Below are positions 1-8,631 of a DNA stretch of 64,000 nt, piece after piece. The DNA comes from Hyphomicrobiales bacterium (GTDB lineage: Bacteria > Pseudomonadota > Alphaproteobacteria > Rhizobiales > Rhizobiaceae): the NCBI GenBank assembly GCA_900489925.1, contig UEHQ01000015.1:62001-126000 (forward strand), in the 5' to 3' direction. Under the pieces are notes generated by a model. It was not told the origin of the DNA. It did not search any database and saw nothing but the letters and a program-made list of their open reading frames with translations. The position numbers and the translations under genes were made by a program. Position 1 is the stretch's first letter; each line of letters begins with the position of its first letter.

Positions 1-347
1 CATTCGCCACCCTGGTCGCAGATCGGGCAATCCAGCGGATGGTTGATGAGCAGGAACTCCATCACGCCTTCGCGGGCCTTCTTGACCATCGGCGTGTTGG
101 TGAACACTTCAGGCAGCTCGCCATTCGGGCCGCCACGGATATCGCGTACGCCCATGGCGCAAGATGCCTGCGGCTTCGGCGGACCACCCTTGACCTCGAC
201 GAGGCACATGCGGCAGTTGCCGGCAACCGAAAGGCGCTCGTGGAAGCAGAAGCGCGGAACTTCAGCACCGGCTTCTTCACACGCCTGAATGAGGGTGTAA
301 TGATCCGGGACTTCGATCTCGTTACCGTCAATCTTCAGTTTTGCCAT
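1..347 (-). CDS. nuoG: NADH-quinone oxidoreductase subunit G (5' part only)
   Basis: This is the N-terminal ~115 residues of the iron-sulfur subunit of complex I, which passes electrons from NuoF/NuoE toward the membrane arm. The start is the ATG at 347 (MAKLKIDG). A [2Fe-2S] ferredoxin-type domain is visible with cysteines near residues 34, 45, 48 and 63. It is followed by the [13 protein letters not shown] segment, which supplies the His/Cys ligands of the next [4Fe-4S] cluster. The window edge cuts the gene, so the molybdopterin-like domain is not seen. It is the most distal nuo gene visible here. The 225 bases between it and the upstream 206-residue gene show no ORF I can support. Confidence 0.95.
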   Translation of the reverse strand, partial: MAKLKIDGNEIEVPDHYTLIQACEEAGAEVPRFCFHERLSVAGNCRMCLVEVKGGPPKPQASCAMGVRDIRGGPNGELPEVFTNTPMVKKAREGVMEFLLINHPLDCPICDQGGE

Positions 348-572
348 CGTCACTCAGTCCTGTTTTCCGTTTGCCGGATGGCGGCAAACAAATCTATTTT
401 GCAACGTTTCCACTGCCAGGCCGGATTTTTGCGCCCGCTAGCACCGGTATCGTCCAAATTCTGTTTCCGTTCCCGAGACCCGAGACCGGCATTCGGCATC
501 TGCAACGCCAGGCCATGCCTGTCTGTCGTTCTGCCTCGACTTCACTTCGGCCAAGTCATTCGGCCGAAAAAA

Positions 573-1193
573 TTACGTCCGCTTCCGGCCCTTCGTCGAT
601 AGCGCCTTTGCTTGAGCGACCCAGCCGTCGCGCGCGATACGCCCTTCAAAGCCGAGCTCAGCGTCAATCCGGGCAATGTCCTCGTCCGACCATGCCGCGA
701 GATCTGCGAAGGTGCGTATCCCCTTGGCGTTAAGAACCTGCTCAAGCTTCGGACCGATTCCGGAGATCTGCTTGAGATCGTCGGCTTTCCGCGTCCGTGG
801 TCCGACCTTCGCCTTCGCGACCGGCTTGGCTGCCGGAGCAACGGCAAGCTCGACCTTGCCTGGCGCGGCCTTTACCGGTGCTGGGCGAATGTTCTCTGGC
901 TTCACGTCCACTTCCGGCTTAGGCTCATCCGGCGGCGTCTCATCGAGCACAGCGGCCAGCTGATTTGACGCTTCCACAGCACCCTGAAGGGCTCCGAGGA
1001 ACGCACCGGCCATCTGTGTGGAAAAGCCGAAACCGATCGCCGTCGCTGCGGCCATCGCCGCAGCCGGATTGATCATCAGCGGTGGCAGCGGCAGGGTACG
1101 GGCGTTCTCCAGCATCTCGGCAGCAAGACGGCCGAAGTCGGCCGAAAAATCAGCCGCTCCTTCCTTCTTCGTGCTGTCGGACGCCTTCGTCAT
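573..1193 (-). CDS. Helix-hairpin-helix protein inside the nuo operon, function unknown
   Basis: A 206-residue protein sits between nuoF and nuoG and starts 5 bases after the nuoF stop. The N-terminal ~90 residues are Ala/Gly-rich with a weakly hydrophobic stretch (about residues 38-60) and look phasin-like in composition. A Pro/Ala/Lys-rich linker follows. Residues ~137-206 form a compact domain starting DDLKQISGIGPKLEQVL, a helix-hairpin-helix-like signature, and ending WVAQAKAL. The same domain occurs at the C-terminus of NuoE in this operon, with about 34 of 62 positions identical by hand alignment. The context suggests a role in assembly or stability of complex I, or nucleic-acid binding. 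Neither is shown. Confidence 0.85.
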   Translation of the reverse strand: MTKASDSTKKEGAADFSADFGRLAAEMLENARTLPLPPLMINPAAAMAAATAIGFGFSTQMAGAFLGALQGAVEASNQLAAVLDETPPDEPKPEVDVKPENIRPAPVKAAPGKVELAVAPAAKPVAKAKVGPRTRKADDLKQISGIGPKLEQVLNAKGIRTFADLAAWSDEDIARIDAELGFEGRIARDGWVAQAKALSTKGRKRT

Positions 1194-1198
1194 CAGCT

Positions 1199-2503
1199 TT
1201 ACTCTGCTGCCTCGAGAACCGCACCGTGATCCATCGCGCTCGCCGTGTACTGGTCGATACGCGCTTCGATCTCGTGGCGGAAGTTACGGATCAGACCCTG
1301 CACCGGCCATGCGGCAGCATCGCCGAGCGCACAGATGGTGTGGCCTTCGATCTGCTTCGTGACCTGGAACAGCATGTCGATTTCACGCTTCTGGGCATTG
1401 CCCTTGGCCATGCGCTCCATGACGCGCCACATCCAGCCCGTGCCTTCGCGGCACGGCGTGCACTGGCCGCAGCTCTCATGCTTGAAGAAGGCCGAGATAC
1501 GGGCGATCGCCTTGATGACGTCGGTGGACTTGTCCATGACGATCGAAGCTGCCGTACCGAAGGACGAACCAACCGAACGCAGACCGTCGAAGTCCATCGG
1601 AACGTCGATCATATCCTTGGCCGGAACGATCGGGCACGATGCGCCGCCCGGGATGACCGCGAGCAGATTGTCCCAACCGCCACGGATACCGCCGGCGTGC
1701 TTGTCGACGAGTTCACGGAAGGTGATGCCCATTTCTTCTTCGACGGTGCACGGCTTGTTGACATGACCGGAGAGCATGAACAGCTTCGTGCCGACGTTGT
1801 TCGGGCGACCGAGCGAGGAGAACCAGCCAGCACCACGACGCAGGATCGTCGGAGCAACGGCGATCGACTCGACGTTGTTGACGGTCGTCGGGCAGCCGTA
1901 GAGACCCATGTTAGCCGGGAACGGCGGCTTGAGGCGCGGCTGACCCTTCTTGCCTTCGAGGCTTTCGAGAAGTGCTGTTTCTTCGCCGCAGATATAAGCG
2001 CCGGCGCCGTGGTGGACATAGATGTCCATCGGGTAACCGAGCTTGTTGCTCTTGCCGAGCAGACCGTAGTCGTAGCACTCGTCGATCGCGGCCTGGAGGG
2101 CTTCGCGCTCGCGGATGTATTCACCGCGGACGTAGATGTAGGCAGCGTTCGCGCCCATGGCGAAGCTTGCGATCACACAGCCTTCGATCAGCGTATGCGG
2201 ATCGTGGCGCATGATGTCGCGGTCCTTGCAGGTGCCCGGCTCCGACTCGTCGGCATTGACGACGAGATAGTGCGGACGACCATCCGATTCCTTCGGCATG
2301 AAGGACCACTTGAGACCGGTCGGGAAGCCTGCGCCGCCACGGCCGCGAAGACCGGAGGCCTTCATCTCGTTGATGATCCAGTCGCGACCCTTTTCGAGGA
2401 TCTGCTTGGTGCCGTCCCAGTGGCCGCGGCTCATCGCGCCCTTCAGGGACTTGTCCTTGAGGCCGTAGATATTGGTAAAGATGCGGTCTTTATCTTGTAA
2501 CAT
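1199..2503 (-). CDS. nuoF: NADH-quinone oxidoreductase subunit F
   Basis: NuoF carries the NADH- and FMN-binding site of complex I and the first [4Fe-4S] cluster, on the cytoplasmic arm. The 434-residue length is normal. The glycine-rich nucleotide-binding motif [13 protein letters not shown] is near residue 50. The FMN/NADH region [13 protein letters not shown] follows at about residue 92. The cluster cysteines lie in [13 protein letters not shown] near residue 345, with the fourth in TICALGD near residue 393. It lies 10 bases downstream of nuoE and is surely co-transcribed with it. Confidence 0.98.
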   Translation of the reverse strand: MLQDKDRIFTNIYGLKDKSLKGAMSRGHWDGTKQILEKGRDWIINEMKASGLRGRGGAGFPTGLKWSFMPKESDGRPHYLVVNADESEPGTCKDRDIMRHDPHTLIEGCVIASFAMGANAAYIYVRGEYIREREALQAAIDECYDYGLLGKSNKLGYPMDIYVHHGAGAYICGEETALLESLEGKKGQPRLKPPFPANMGLYGCPTTVNNVESIAVAPTILRRGAGWFSSLGRPNNVGTKLFMLSGHVNKPCTVEEEMGITFRELVDKHAGGIRGGWDNLLAVIPGGASCPIVPAKDMIDVPMDFDGLRSVGSSFGTAASIVMDKSTDVIKAIARISAFFKHESCGQCTPCREGTGWMWRVMERMAKGNAQKREIDMLFQVTKQIEGHTICALGDAAAWPVQGLIRNFRHEIEARIDQYTASAMDHGAVLEAAE

Positions 2504-2513
2504 GCTTCACCTC

Positions 2514-3626
2514 TTACCGCGGCTTCTTACCGAAGACCTTGATATATTCCGCTTCGCCGCCCTTGGCGAGCGCCTTGGCCTGTTTGACCCAATCGTCACG
2601 CTCGATGCGGCCCTTGAAGTTCAGGTAGCCGTCGACCCATTCGCGCTCTGCCTTCTTCCAACCCGCGACTTGCGCGAAGGTGAAGATGCCGAGTTCATGG
2701 AGCGTGCCTTCGATCTTCGGGCCAACGCCGGAGATCAACTTCAGATCATCAGGAGTGGCCGGCTTCTCGATGCCCGCCGGACGATTCTTGTCGCTCAGCG
2801 AAGGCTTGCCGGCGTCAGCAGCAGCCTGTTCTTCAACAGCCTTGACGTTCTTCGCGGCAGCCTTGGGCGCCGTAGCAGGCGTCTTCAGGGCTGCGTTGGT
2901 TTCCGCGTCGGTGCTCTTCGGGCGAGCTGCTTCAGACGGAGGAACCGGCGCAGCGTCAACCTTGGCGGTTGCTGCTTCTGCAACGACCTTCTTGGCGGAC
3001 GCCTTCTTCTTCGGCTCTTCGTCCGTCAGGCTCGTCGGGCCGCCTTCGGGCGACGAGAAATGACGATCAATCTGCGGGCCGGGCGTGATGCTCGCGCCGT
3101 TGCCTGCTTCAAACGTGTCGATGATCTCACCCAGACGCTCTGGTGTCAGATCCTCGTAAGTGTCCTTGCCGATCATGACCATCGGTGCGTTGACGCATGC
3201 CCCGAGACATTCGACTTCTTCCCAAGACAGCGTGCCTTCAGCATTCCGTTCGAAGGGATGATGGTGGATCTTGCTCTTGCAGACCGACATCAGGCCTTCC
3301 GAACCACGCAGCATGCAGGGCGTCGTGCCGCAAACCTGGATGTGCGCACGGGTTCCCACAGGAGCCAGCTGGAACTGGGTGTAGAATGTCGCGACCTCGA
3401 GGACGCGGATATAGGCCATGTCGAGCATGTCGGCGACCTTCTCGATCGCTGCACGCGTAACCCAACCATCCTGCTCCTGCGCCCGCATCAACAGCGGAAT
3501 GACCGCGGATTGCTGACGGCCTTCGGGATATTTCTGGATCGTCTTATCCGCCCAGGCTGCGTTCTCGTCATTGAAGGCGAACGCGGCTGGCTGGAATTGA
3601 TCTTCGGCTAATCGACGAACGGACAT
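2514..3626 (-). CDS. nuoE: NADH-quinone oxidoreductase subunit E with long C-terminal extension
   Basis: NuoE is the 24-kDa thioredoxin-fold [2Fe-2S] subunit of the NADH module. The first ~170 residues are the canonical protein, with cluster cysteines in CGTTPCMLRG and CLGACVNAP. At 370 residues it is roughly twice the size of enterobacterial NuoE. After the core comes an Ala/Lys/Pro-rich, probably disordered linker (about 175-290). A helix-hairpin-helix-like domain follows at about 292-355, starting PDDLKLISGVGPKIEG. That domain is a paralogue of the C-terminal domain of the 206-residue protein encoded after nuoF. Long NuoE forms are known in rhizobia. The role of the tail is not known to me. 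Confidence 0.97.
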   Translation of the reverse strand: MSVRRLAEDQFQPAAFAFNDENAAWADKTIQKYPEGRQQSAVIPLLMRAQEQDGWVTRAAIEKVADMLDMAYIRVLEVATFYTQFQLAPVGTRAHIQVCGTTPCMLRGSEGLMSVCKSKIHHHPFERNAEGTLSWEEVECLGACVNAPMVMIGKDTYEDLTPERLGEIIDTFEAGNGASITPGPQIDRHFSSPEGGPTSLTDEEPKKKASAKKVVAEAATAKVDAAPVPPSEAARPKSTDAETNAALKTPATAPKAAAKNVKAVEEQAAADAGKPSLSDKNRPAGIEKPATPDDLKLISGVGPKIEGTLHELGIFTFAQVAGWKKAEREWVDGYLNFKGRIERDDWVKQAKALAKGGEAEYIKVFGKKPR

Positions 3627-3642
3627 TCTTCCTCACGCCTTG

Positions 3643-3915
3643 TCAGTTTAGGGCGCCACACTGCGAGGCGGTCAGAGACTTCATCTCGCAAGCATAGGCC
3701 GACTGGTCTTTTTGCAAAAACACAACGAACTTGCCGCCGTTTGGAACGGCGGTCTTGATTTCATACCCCTTGGACAACAGGTCGCCCATCGAGGTCTTTG
3801 CTGCCGGCGCCGTCGGTGCTTCCTGGCCCAGCTTGAGGCCAAGCCCACCGGCTTCCTGAGCGAACGCTCCGGAAGCCGAGAGAAGAACGATGGAGACGAG
3901 CGGCAGGAAACGCAT
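3643..3915 (-). CDS. Small secreted protein encoded between nuoD and nuoE
   Basis: A 90-residue protein has a clear signal peptide ([20 protein letters not shown], cleavage after AFA). The mature part is about 70 residues, contains two cysteines near its end (ACEMKSLTASQCG), and looks like a small periplasmic domain. Its ATG overlaps the nuoD stop by one base (TGATG). Translation is therefore probably coupled to nuoD, and it is an integral member of the operon. I do not recognise the family. An export signal in the middle of the cytoplasmic-arm genes is unexpected. Confidence 0.85.
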   Translation of the reverse strand: MRFLPLVSIVLLSASGAFAQEAGGLGLKLGQEAPTAPAAKTSMGDLLSKGYEIKTAVPNGGKFVVFLQKDQSAYACEMKSLTASQCGALN

Positions 3916-5105
3916 CAGCGGTCTACCTCACCGAACACGATGTCGAGCGAACCGAGAACAGCCGTCACGTCCGCAAGCATGTGCCCCTTACAGAGGAAGT
4001 CCATCGCCTGAAGGTGGGCATAGCCCGGGGCGCGGATCTTGCAGCGGTACGGCTTGTTGCTGCCATCGGAGACGACATAGACGCCGAACTCGCCCTTCGG
4101 CGCTTCGACGGCCGCGTACACTTCGCCGGCCGGCACGTGATAGCCTTCGGTGTAGAGCTTGAAGTGATGGATGAGCGCTTCCATCGACCGCTTCATCTCG
4201 CCGCGCTTCGGCGGAACGACCTTACCGTCGATCGACGAGACCGGACCGGTCTTGGCGCTGCCCATCAGGCGCTCGACACACTGCTTCATGATGCGAACCG
4301 ACTGGCGCATCTCGATCATGCGGATCAGGTAACGGTCGTAGCAGTCGCCGTTCTTGCCGATCGGAATGTCGAATTCCATATCGTTGTAGCACTCGTAAGG
4401 CTGCGAGCGACGCAGGTCCCAGGCAGCGCCGGAACCGCGAACCATGACGCCCGAGAAGCCCCAGGACCAGGCATCAGCAAGCGACACGACGCCGATATCG
4501 ACGTTACGCTGTTTGAAGATGCGGTTATCGGTCAGAAGGCCTTCGATATCGTCGAGGATCTTGAGGAATGGATCACACCACTTGCCGATATCCTCGACAA
4601 GCTCCGGCGGGATGTCCTGGTGGACGCCACCGGGACGGAAATAGGCCGAGTGCATACGGGCGCCACAGGCGCGCTCGTAGAACACCATCAGCTTTTCGCG
4701 CTCTTCGAAGCCCCAGACCGGCGGCGTCATCGCGCCGACGTCCATGGCCTGCGTGGTCACGTTCATGATGTGCGACAGAATTCGGCCAATTTCGGAGTAC
4801 AAAACTCGAATCAGCTGACCGCGAATCGGAATTTCGAGCTTCAGCATCTTTTCGACGGCGAGCGCGAAAGCGTGCTCCTGGTTCATCGGCGCGACATAGT
4901 CGAGACGATCGAAATAAGGAACAGCCTGAAGATAGGTCTTCGATTCGATCAGCTTCTCGGTGCCGCGGTGCAGCAGGCCGATATGCGGATCGACGCGCTC
5001 GATGATTTCGCCATCGAGTTCAAGCACGAGACGCAGAACGCCGTGCGCGGACGGATGTTCCGGCCCGAAGTTGATCGTAAAGTTGCGAACGTTATGTTCA
5101 GTCAT
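3915..5105 (-). CDS. nuoD: NADH-quinone oxidoreductase subunit D
   Basis: NuoD is the 49-kDa subunit that, with NuoB, forms the quinone-reduction site of complex I at the membrane interface. The frame is open to 5135. The ATG at 5105 (MTEHNVRNF) gives 396 residues, the usual rhizobial length, and is preferred. Diagnostic segments are [15 protein letters not shown] near the N-terminus, [12 protein letters not shown], and the C-terminal DIVFGEVDR. It follows nuoC after 72 bases, and its stop overlaps the start of the small secreted-protein gene. Confidence 0.98.
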   Translation of the reverse strand: MTEHNVRNFTINFGPEHPSAHGVLRLVLELDGEIIERVDPHIGLLHRGTEKLIESKTYLQAVPYFDRLDYVAPMNQEHAFALAVEKMLKLEIPIRGQLIRVLYSEIGRILSHIMNVTTQAMDVGAMTPPVWGFEEREKLMVFYERACGARMHSAYFRPGGVHQDIPPELVEDIGKWCDPFLKILDDIEGLLTDNRIFKQRNVDIGVVSLADAWSWGFSGVMVRGSGAAWDLRRSQPYECYNDMEFDIPIGKNGDCYDRYLIRMIEMRQSVRIMKQCVERLMGSAKTGPVSSIDGKVVPPKRGEMKRSMEALIHHFKLYTEGYHVPAGEVYAAVEAPKGEFGVYVVSDGSNKPYRCKIRAPGYAHLQAMDFLCKGHMLADVTAVLGSLDIVFGEVDR

Positions 5106-5177
5106 AGCGACGCGCTCCGCGCTGGCAATTGGCATGAGACGACGAACCGAGAGGCTTCGGGAGTTACGAGCCTCATC

Positions 5178-5780
5178 TTACTTCGCCGCCTTCTCGTCTC
5201 CCGGCAGCACGTATTCGGTGCCTTCCCAGGGGGACATGAAGTCGAAATTGCGGAATTCCTGCTTCAGTTCGACGGGCTCGTAGACAACGCGCTTGGCAGC
5301 ATCGTCGTAACGCACTTCGACGTAACCGGTCGTCGGGAAATCCTTGCGCAGCGGGTGACCTTCGAAGCCGTAATCAGTGAGAAGACGACGCAGGTCGGCA
5401 TGGCCGGAGAACGGAATGCCGTACATGTCCCAGGCTTCGCGCTCGAACCACTCAGCACCCATGTAGACTGATGTAGCTGATGGAACCGACTCACCATCAG
5501 CGACAGCAACCTTCACGCGGATGCGCAGGTTCTGCTTCGGCGACAGGAGGTGATAGACGACATCGAAACGCTTCTCGCGCTGCGGCCAGTCGACGCCGCA
5601 GATATCGATCATGCTGATAAAGCCGCAACGGGCGTCGTCACGCAGGAACGTCAGCAGCGCCAGAATCGTTTCCGGCGTCGCGGTTACGTTCAGCTCGTCG
5701 TAGCTGATGGATGCATCAAGAAAGAGATCGCCACGCATCTCGCGGAGATACGAGGACAGTTCGCTCAAGGCTTCACTCAT
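5178..5780 (-). CDS. nuoC: NADH-quinone oxidoreductase subunit C
   Basis: NuoC is the 30-kDa subunit of the peripheral arm of complex I and scaffolds NuoD/NuoB. The 200-residue length fits the separate (not CD-fused) form usual in alphaproteobacteria. The family signature is seen in the [19 protein letters not shown] region. [20 protein letters not shown] and the C-terminal [20 protein letters not shown] are also diagnostic. It lies 15 bases after nuoB and is co-transcribed with it. Confidence 0.98.
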   Translation of the reverse strand: MSEALSELSSYLREMRGDLFLDASISYDELNVTATPETILALLTFLRDDARCGFISMIDICGVDWPQREKRFDVVYHLLSPKQNLRIRVKVAVADGESVPSATSVYMGAEWFEREAWDMYGIPFSGHADLRRLLTDYGFEGHPLRKDFPTTGYVEVRYDDAAKRVVYEPVELKQEFRNFDFMSPWEGTEYVLPGDEKAAK

Positions 5781-5795
5781 GACAGTCCTCCGCCC

Positions 5796-6380
5796 TTAGC
5801 GCTCAATCGTTCCGGTTCGACGGATCTTCTTCTGCAGAAGCAGCACCCCGTAGAGCAGCGCTTCCGCCGTGGGGGGACAGCCCGGCACGTAGATATCGAC
5901 AGGAACGACACGGTCGCAACCACGCACGACCGAATAGGAATAGTGATAGTAGCCGCCGCCGTTTGCACAGGAGCCCATAGAGATCACGTAACGCGGCTCA
6001 GGCATCTGGTCATAGACCTTGCGAAGCGCAGGCGCCATCTTGTTGGTCAGCGTACCGGCTACGATCATGACGTCGGACTGGCGCGGCGATGCGCGCGGAG
6101 CAACACCGAAGCGCTCCATGTCATAGCGCGGACCGGAGACCTGCATCAGACCTTCGACGGCGCAGCAGGCCAGACCGAACTGCATCCACATCAACGAGCC
6201 CGTACGGGCCCAGGTGATCAGATCGCGCGTGGAGGTAACGAGAAAGCCCTTGTCAGCCAATTCATCGTTGATCTCACCGAAGAAGGCGCTGTCGCTGCCG
6301 ACCGGCTTGCCCGTTGCCGGGTCGATCACGCCTTTCGGGTGCGGCGCAACGAGCGCCTTATCGCTTGGGGCTACTCCCAT
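5796..6380 (-). CDS. nuoB: NADH-quinone oxidoreductase subunit B (variant around the N2 cluster)
   Basis: NuoB holds the N2 [4Fe-4S] cluster that reduces quinone. The frame is open to 6401, but the ATG at 6380 (MGVAPSDKA) has an AGGGAG ribosome site 7 bases upstream. It gives 194 residues, the family length, so it is chosen. It overlaps the end of nuoA by 10 bases. Cluster cysteines are C72-C73, then those in [11 protein letters not shown] and [11 protein letters not shown]. The segment after the paired cysteines reads [21 protein letters not shown]. The rhizobial sequences I remember read CCAVEMMQ(M/L)SMPRYDVERFG, so this one differs and is one residue longer. Confidence 0.97.
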   Translation of the reverse strand: MGVAPSDKALVAPHPKGVIDPATGKPVGSDSAFFGEINDELADKGFLVTSTRDLITWARTGSLMWMQFGLACCAVEGLMQVSGPRYDMERFGVAPRASPRQSDVMIVAGTLTNKMAPALRKVYDQMPEPRYVISMGSCANGGGYYHYSYSVVRGCDRVVPVDIYVPGCPPTAEALLYGVLLLQKKIRRTGTIER

Positions 6381-6736
6381 TCCAGGGCTCCCTTTTTCCA
6401 TTCATAAATAAAGCCGATGGTCAGCACGCCAAGGAAGACCATCATGGACCAGAAGCCGAACCAGCCGATCGCGCCGAACGAAACGGCCCAAGGGAAGAGG
6501 AAGGCAACTTCGAGGTCGAAGATGATGAAGAGAATCGACACCAGATAAAAGCGGATATCGAACTTCATGCGAGCGTCGTCGAATGCGTTGAAGCCGCATT
6601 CAAAGGCCGAAAGCTTTTCCGAATCAGGCGCCTTGTAGGCAACGGCGAACGGCGCAATGAGCAGCGACAGGCCGATTACAAGGGCGATAGCAATGAAAAT
6701 GGCGATCGGAATATAGGAACTGAGCAGTCCAGTCAT
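6371..6736 (-). CDS. nuoA: NADH-quinone oxidoreductase subunit A
   Basis: NuoA is a three-helix membrane subunit next to the quinone site. The ATG at 6736 ([11 protein letters not shown]) has AGGGA about 9 bases upstream and gives 121 residues, the usual length. The upstream in-frame ATGs at 6745 and 6784 lack a well-spaced ribosome site. The loop [27 protein letters not shown], with its conserved cysteine, is diagnostic. This is the first gene of the operon. The ~280 bases before it hold no other gene up to the tRNA genes and should contain the nuo promoter, which I could not fix. Confidence 0.97.
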   Translation of the reverse strand: MTGLLSSYIPIAIFIAIALVIGLSLLIAPFAVAYKAPDSEKLSAFECGFNAFDDARMKFDIRFYLVSILFIIFDLEVAFLFPWAVSFGAIGWFGFWSMMVFLGVLTIGFIYEWKKGALEWE

Positions 6737-7020
6737 CAGGTTCATCCCTGCTTGCCGGCTGCGCCGGGAGGCGCGAATGGGCATTTGCCCGGCAAGCGAA
6801 CGTGCGTTGCAACAACGCCGTGGTTAGCGCAGCCAGAGCCACGGCGCAAGACTTTTAGAGGGTCAATTCGAATAGTCGACGCGCGACTTTACCAAGCAGA
6901 TGCAATGATGTCGCGACAAATCCACAGAAGTTGATTCAGGCGCATGCCAGCCCATCCGATATTGCATGGCTTATCGAGGAAACAGAGAGGGAAAGCGGCC
7001 GACCGCATGCGGCGAAAGTC

Positions 7021-7046
7021 AATAAAGGCCGGGCAAAGAAGCCCGG
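7021..7046 (-). terminator. Rho-independent terminator of the tRNA-Asp transcript
   Basis: Read on the minus strand, CCGGGC pairs with GCCCGG across a TTCTTT loop (stem 7029-7034 with 7041-7046) and is followed by CCTTTATT. It lies 39 bases beyond the 3' end of the distal tRNA-Asp, as expected for a terminator. Confidence 0.75.
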
Positions 7047-7084
7047 AACCTTGATGTATTGGAGACATTTCCTGAAGAGAGAAA

Positions 7085-7161
7085 TGGCGCGAGTGACGGG
7101 GCTCGAACCCGCGACCTCCGGCGTGACAGGCCGGCACTCTAACCGACTGAGCTACACCCGC
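7085..7161 (-). tRNA. tRNA-Asp (GTC), downstream copy
   Basis: The minus strand folds as a standard 77-nt tRNA beginning GCGGGTGTAGCTCAG and ending in an encoded CCA. The anticodon loop CTGTCAC gives GTC (aspartate). The acceptor stem GCGGGTG pairs with CACTCGC with one G-U pair, and the discriminator base is G. It is identical to the copy 130 bases upstream in the transcript. Confidence 0.98.
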
Positions 7162-7214
7162 GCATAACAGACACCAAGCTTGCCGGATGATGCCTTTCAG
7201 CATCTGCATTGAAA

Positions 7215-7291
7215 TGGCGCGAGTGACGGGGCTCGAACCCGCGACCTCCGGCGTGACAGGCCGGCACTCTAACCGACTGAGCTACACCCGC
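7215..7291 (-). tRNA. tRNA-Asp (GTC), upstream copy
   Basis: This second tRNA-Asp matches the other copy base for base, including the encoded CCA and a short flank just beyond it. The two genes form a tandem pair with a 130-base period and probably one transcript, with a promoter near 7360-7388 and a terminator near 7021-7046. Confidence 0.98.
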
Positions 7292-7359
7292 ATTCATTTC
7301 AAGCAATCCGGAGGCTTTCGCATCCTTGTCAAAGCAGCGTTGCCGCTTCGATGAGCGGC

Positions 7360-7388
7360 TAACTAAGGGGTTCGCATTTGAGTGTCAA
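7360..7388 (-). promoter_or_regulatory. Sigma-70-type promoter for the tRNA-Asp pair
   Basis: On the minus strand TTGACA (7383-7388) and TAGTTA (7360-7365) are separated by exactly 17 bases. They lie about 70 bases upstream of the first tRNA-Asp. A second TTGACA occurs further downstream but lacks a good -10 element. Confidence 0.6.
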
Positions 7389-7611
7389 GCAGGTTTGGAG
7401 ACAAAACGATGACAGTTTGCGAATTGTTTGTGGGAGACGAAAAACGAGATGAAATGCTCCCCTTCTATATAGGGGCCCCTGGCATCGATTTTGCCGACCG
7501 CATCGACCGACCGCCGCGCGGCACGTTTTTTTTCCACAGGCAGAATCCGCGCACAACCAAGGCAAATGACGATCCGCCTTTAAAAAAATCAAAAAATCTT
7601 CACAAACACTC

Positions 7612-7640
7612 TTGCGGTTTGTCCGCGATCCGCATAGATC
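7612..7640 (+). promoter_or_regulatory. Sigma-70-type promoter for tRNA-Val
   Basis: TTGCGG (7612-7617) and TAGATC (7635-7640) are spaced by 17 bases. Transcription would start about 33 bases before the tRNA-Val gene. Apart from this and the tRNA-Asp promoter, the stretch 7292-7679 shows nothing I can name. Confidence 0.5.
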
Positions 7641-7679
7641 ACGGCCACCGACGCGGCGGACACGAACCGCACAGCGAGC

Positions 7680-7755
7680 GGGCGATTAGCTCAGTTGGTA
7701 GAGCGCCTCGTTTACACCGAGGATGTCGGGAGTTCGAGTCTCTCATCGCCCACCA
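7680..7755 (+). tRNA. tRNA-Val (TAC)
   Basis: A 76-nt tRNA begins GGGCGATTAGCTCAG, and its acceptor stem closes with ATCGCCC followed by A and an encoded CCA. The anticodon stem CCTCG/CGAGG encloses TTTACAC, giving anticodon TAC (valine). A pyrimidine-rich stretch follows directly. The DNA immediately beyond it is decayed, which is common next to tRNA genes, but no integrase or repeated tRNA end was found. Confidence 0.98.
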
Positions 7756-7781
7756 TTTTCTTTCCTTTTTGGCTGTATAAT

Positions 7782-8150
7782 TCAATACCGCGGCGCTATG
7801 CCCCAGCGCGATGCGATGTGTTGTGCCTCCTGTCCAACCAGGGCTCTGCCGATTTCCAACGCCTTGCCCGATATCGTGCGCCCCGTTGCGCTTGGGTGGT
7901 AAACGACGGTGTGAGAAATACCGTGCCGCCGACATGCTGCCGTGGCGACGTCTCCGAGCGCGATAACACGCCTCCCCGAAAGCTCGTACCGTGTCGCGCG
8001 CCCTCACCCATGTCGCTTCATATGGAGCTCTGCAGCCAGGACGGCGTCAATGGAAATCGGCACCCACCGCTTCGTCAGCAATACGCACCGACGCCGCTGT
8101 ACCCAACGGCCCGGAGAGCAATCGCCCTTGAAGAACTGCCAGTTGGCTGT
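7782..8150 (-). pseudogene. Remnant resembling a uracil-DNA-glycosylase-superfamily protein
   Basis: The minus-strand frame ending at the TGA at 7782-7784 reads, in its 3' part, RRVIALGDVATAACRRHG and then HTVVYHPSATGRTISGKAL. This resembles the C-terminal VxALGxxA...HPSA pattern of uracil-DNA-glycosylase-like proteins. The frame is broken by an in-frame TGA at 8004-8006. Upstream of it the same frame stays open for about 47 codons (to the SIDAVLAAELHMKRHG segment before the stop) but has no convincing start or N-terminal domain. I read it as a decayed gene. The family assignment rests on motif memory alone, and the left boundary is approximate. Confidence 0.4.
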
Positions 8151-8631
8151 ACGCGGTTAAACAGCAATATTCGAGTAGGCGCGAAGTGGTTGGAAAGATG
8201 AGCTCGGAAACGCAGCGCGATGAAGAGAGAGATTCGCGTTCTCTTGCGCGTGGTGCAGCTTACCTGCTCGCCGATTCGTAGCCGGTGCTGGGCGAATGGC
8301 CTCGCTGGAGGCTTGCCGACGCGGGAGTACGAATCGACGAGCTTCCCTAGTTGACGAGGGCCGACTTCTTTCCTTTCGATAATTCACGAGGATGGACGCA
8401 CCTCTGGAATGCTGGAGCAGCGATCTGAAAGGGGCCTGCATTTTCTCTAGCTGTTGCGCCCTGGCGCCAAACGGTGGGAACCGCAAGTGTAACGCGGCGC
8501 ACACATCTTCCGCCTCACCCACCCATGACGGCCCAGGGGTAGCCAAGCACCCGCCCGGCTGGCTATATGAGCGTCTTGCTTTCGGCCGCATCGGCCGGGA
8601 GCCCACAGGCATCATCATCCGAGATATCATC
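8151..8631. other. Intergenic stretch without a supportable gene
   Basis: The open frames here lack family resemblance and plausible starts. A short inverted pair TAGCCA (8540-8545) and TGGCTA (8560-8565) lies about 70 bases before the methyltransferase start and could be a leader hairpin. Nothing else was recognised. Confidence 0.5.

Noticed and set aside
1082..2500. 472-codon open frame on the plus strand opposite nuoF
   Set aside because: It is the mirror frame of a GC-rich gene; composition is His/Arg/Asp/Val-rich with no family motif, and nuoF is certain.
3981..5471. 496-codon plus-strand frame opposite nuoD and nuoC
   Set aside because: It spans two certain genes in antisense and has the same artefactual composition.
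7695..8201. 168-codon plus-strand frame starting inside tRNA-Val
   Set aside because: It begins within the tRNA and has no domain character; the better signal is a broken frame on the other strand.
8392..8631. N-terminal extension of the methyltransferase frame
   Set aside because: The added 80 residues have no methyltransferase character; the ATG at 8632 starts just before the conserved part.
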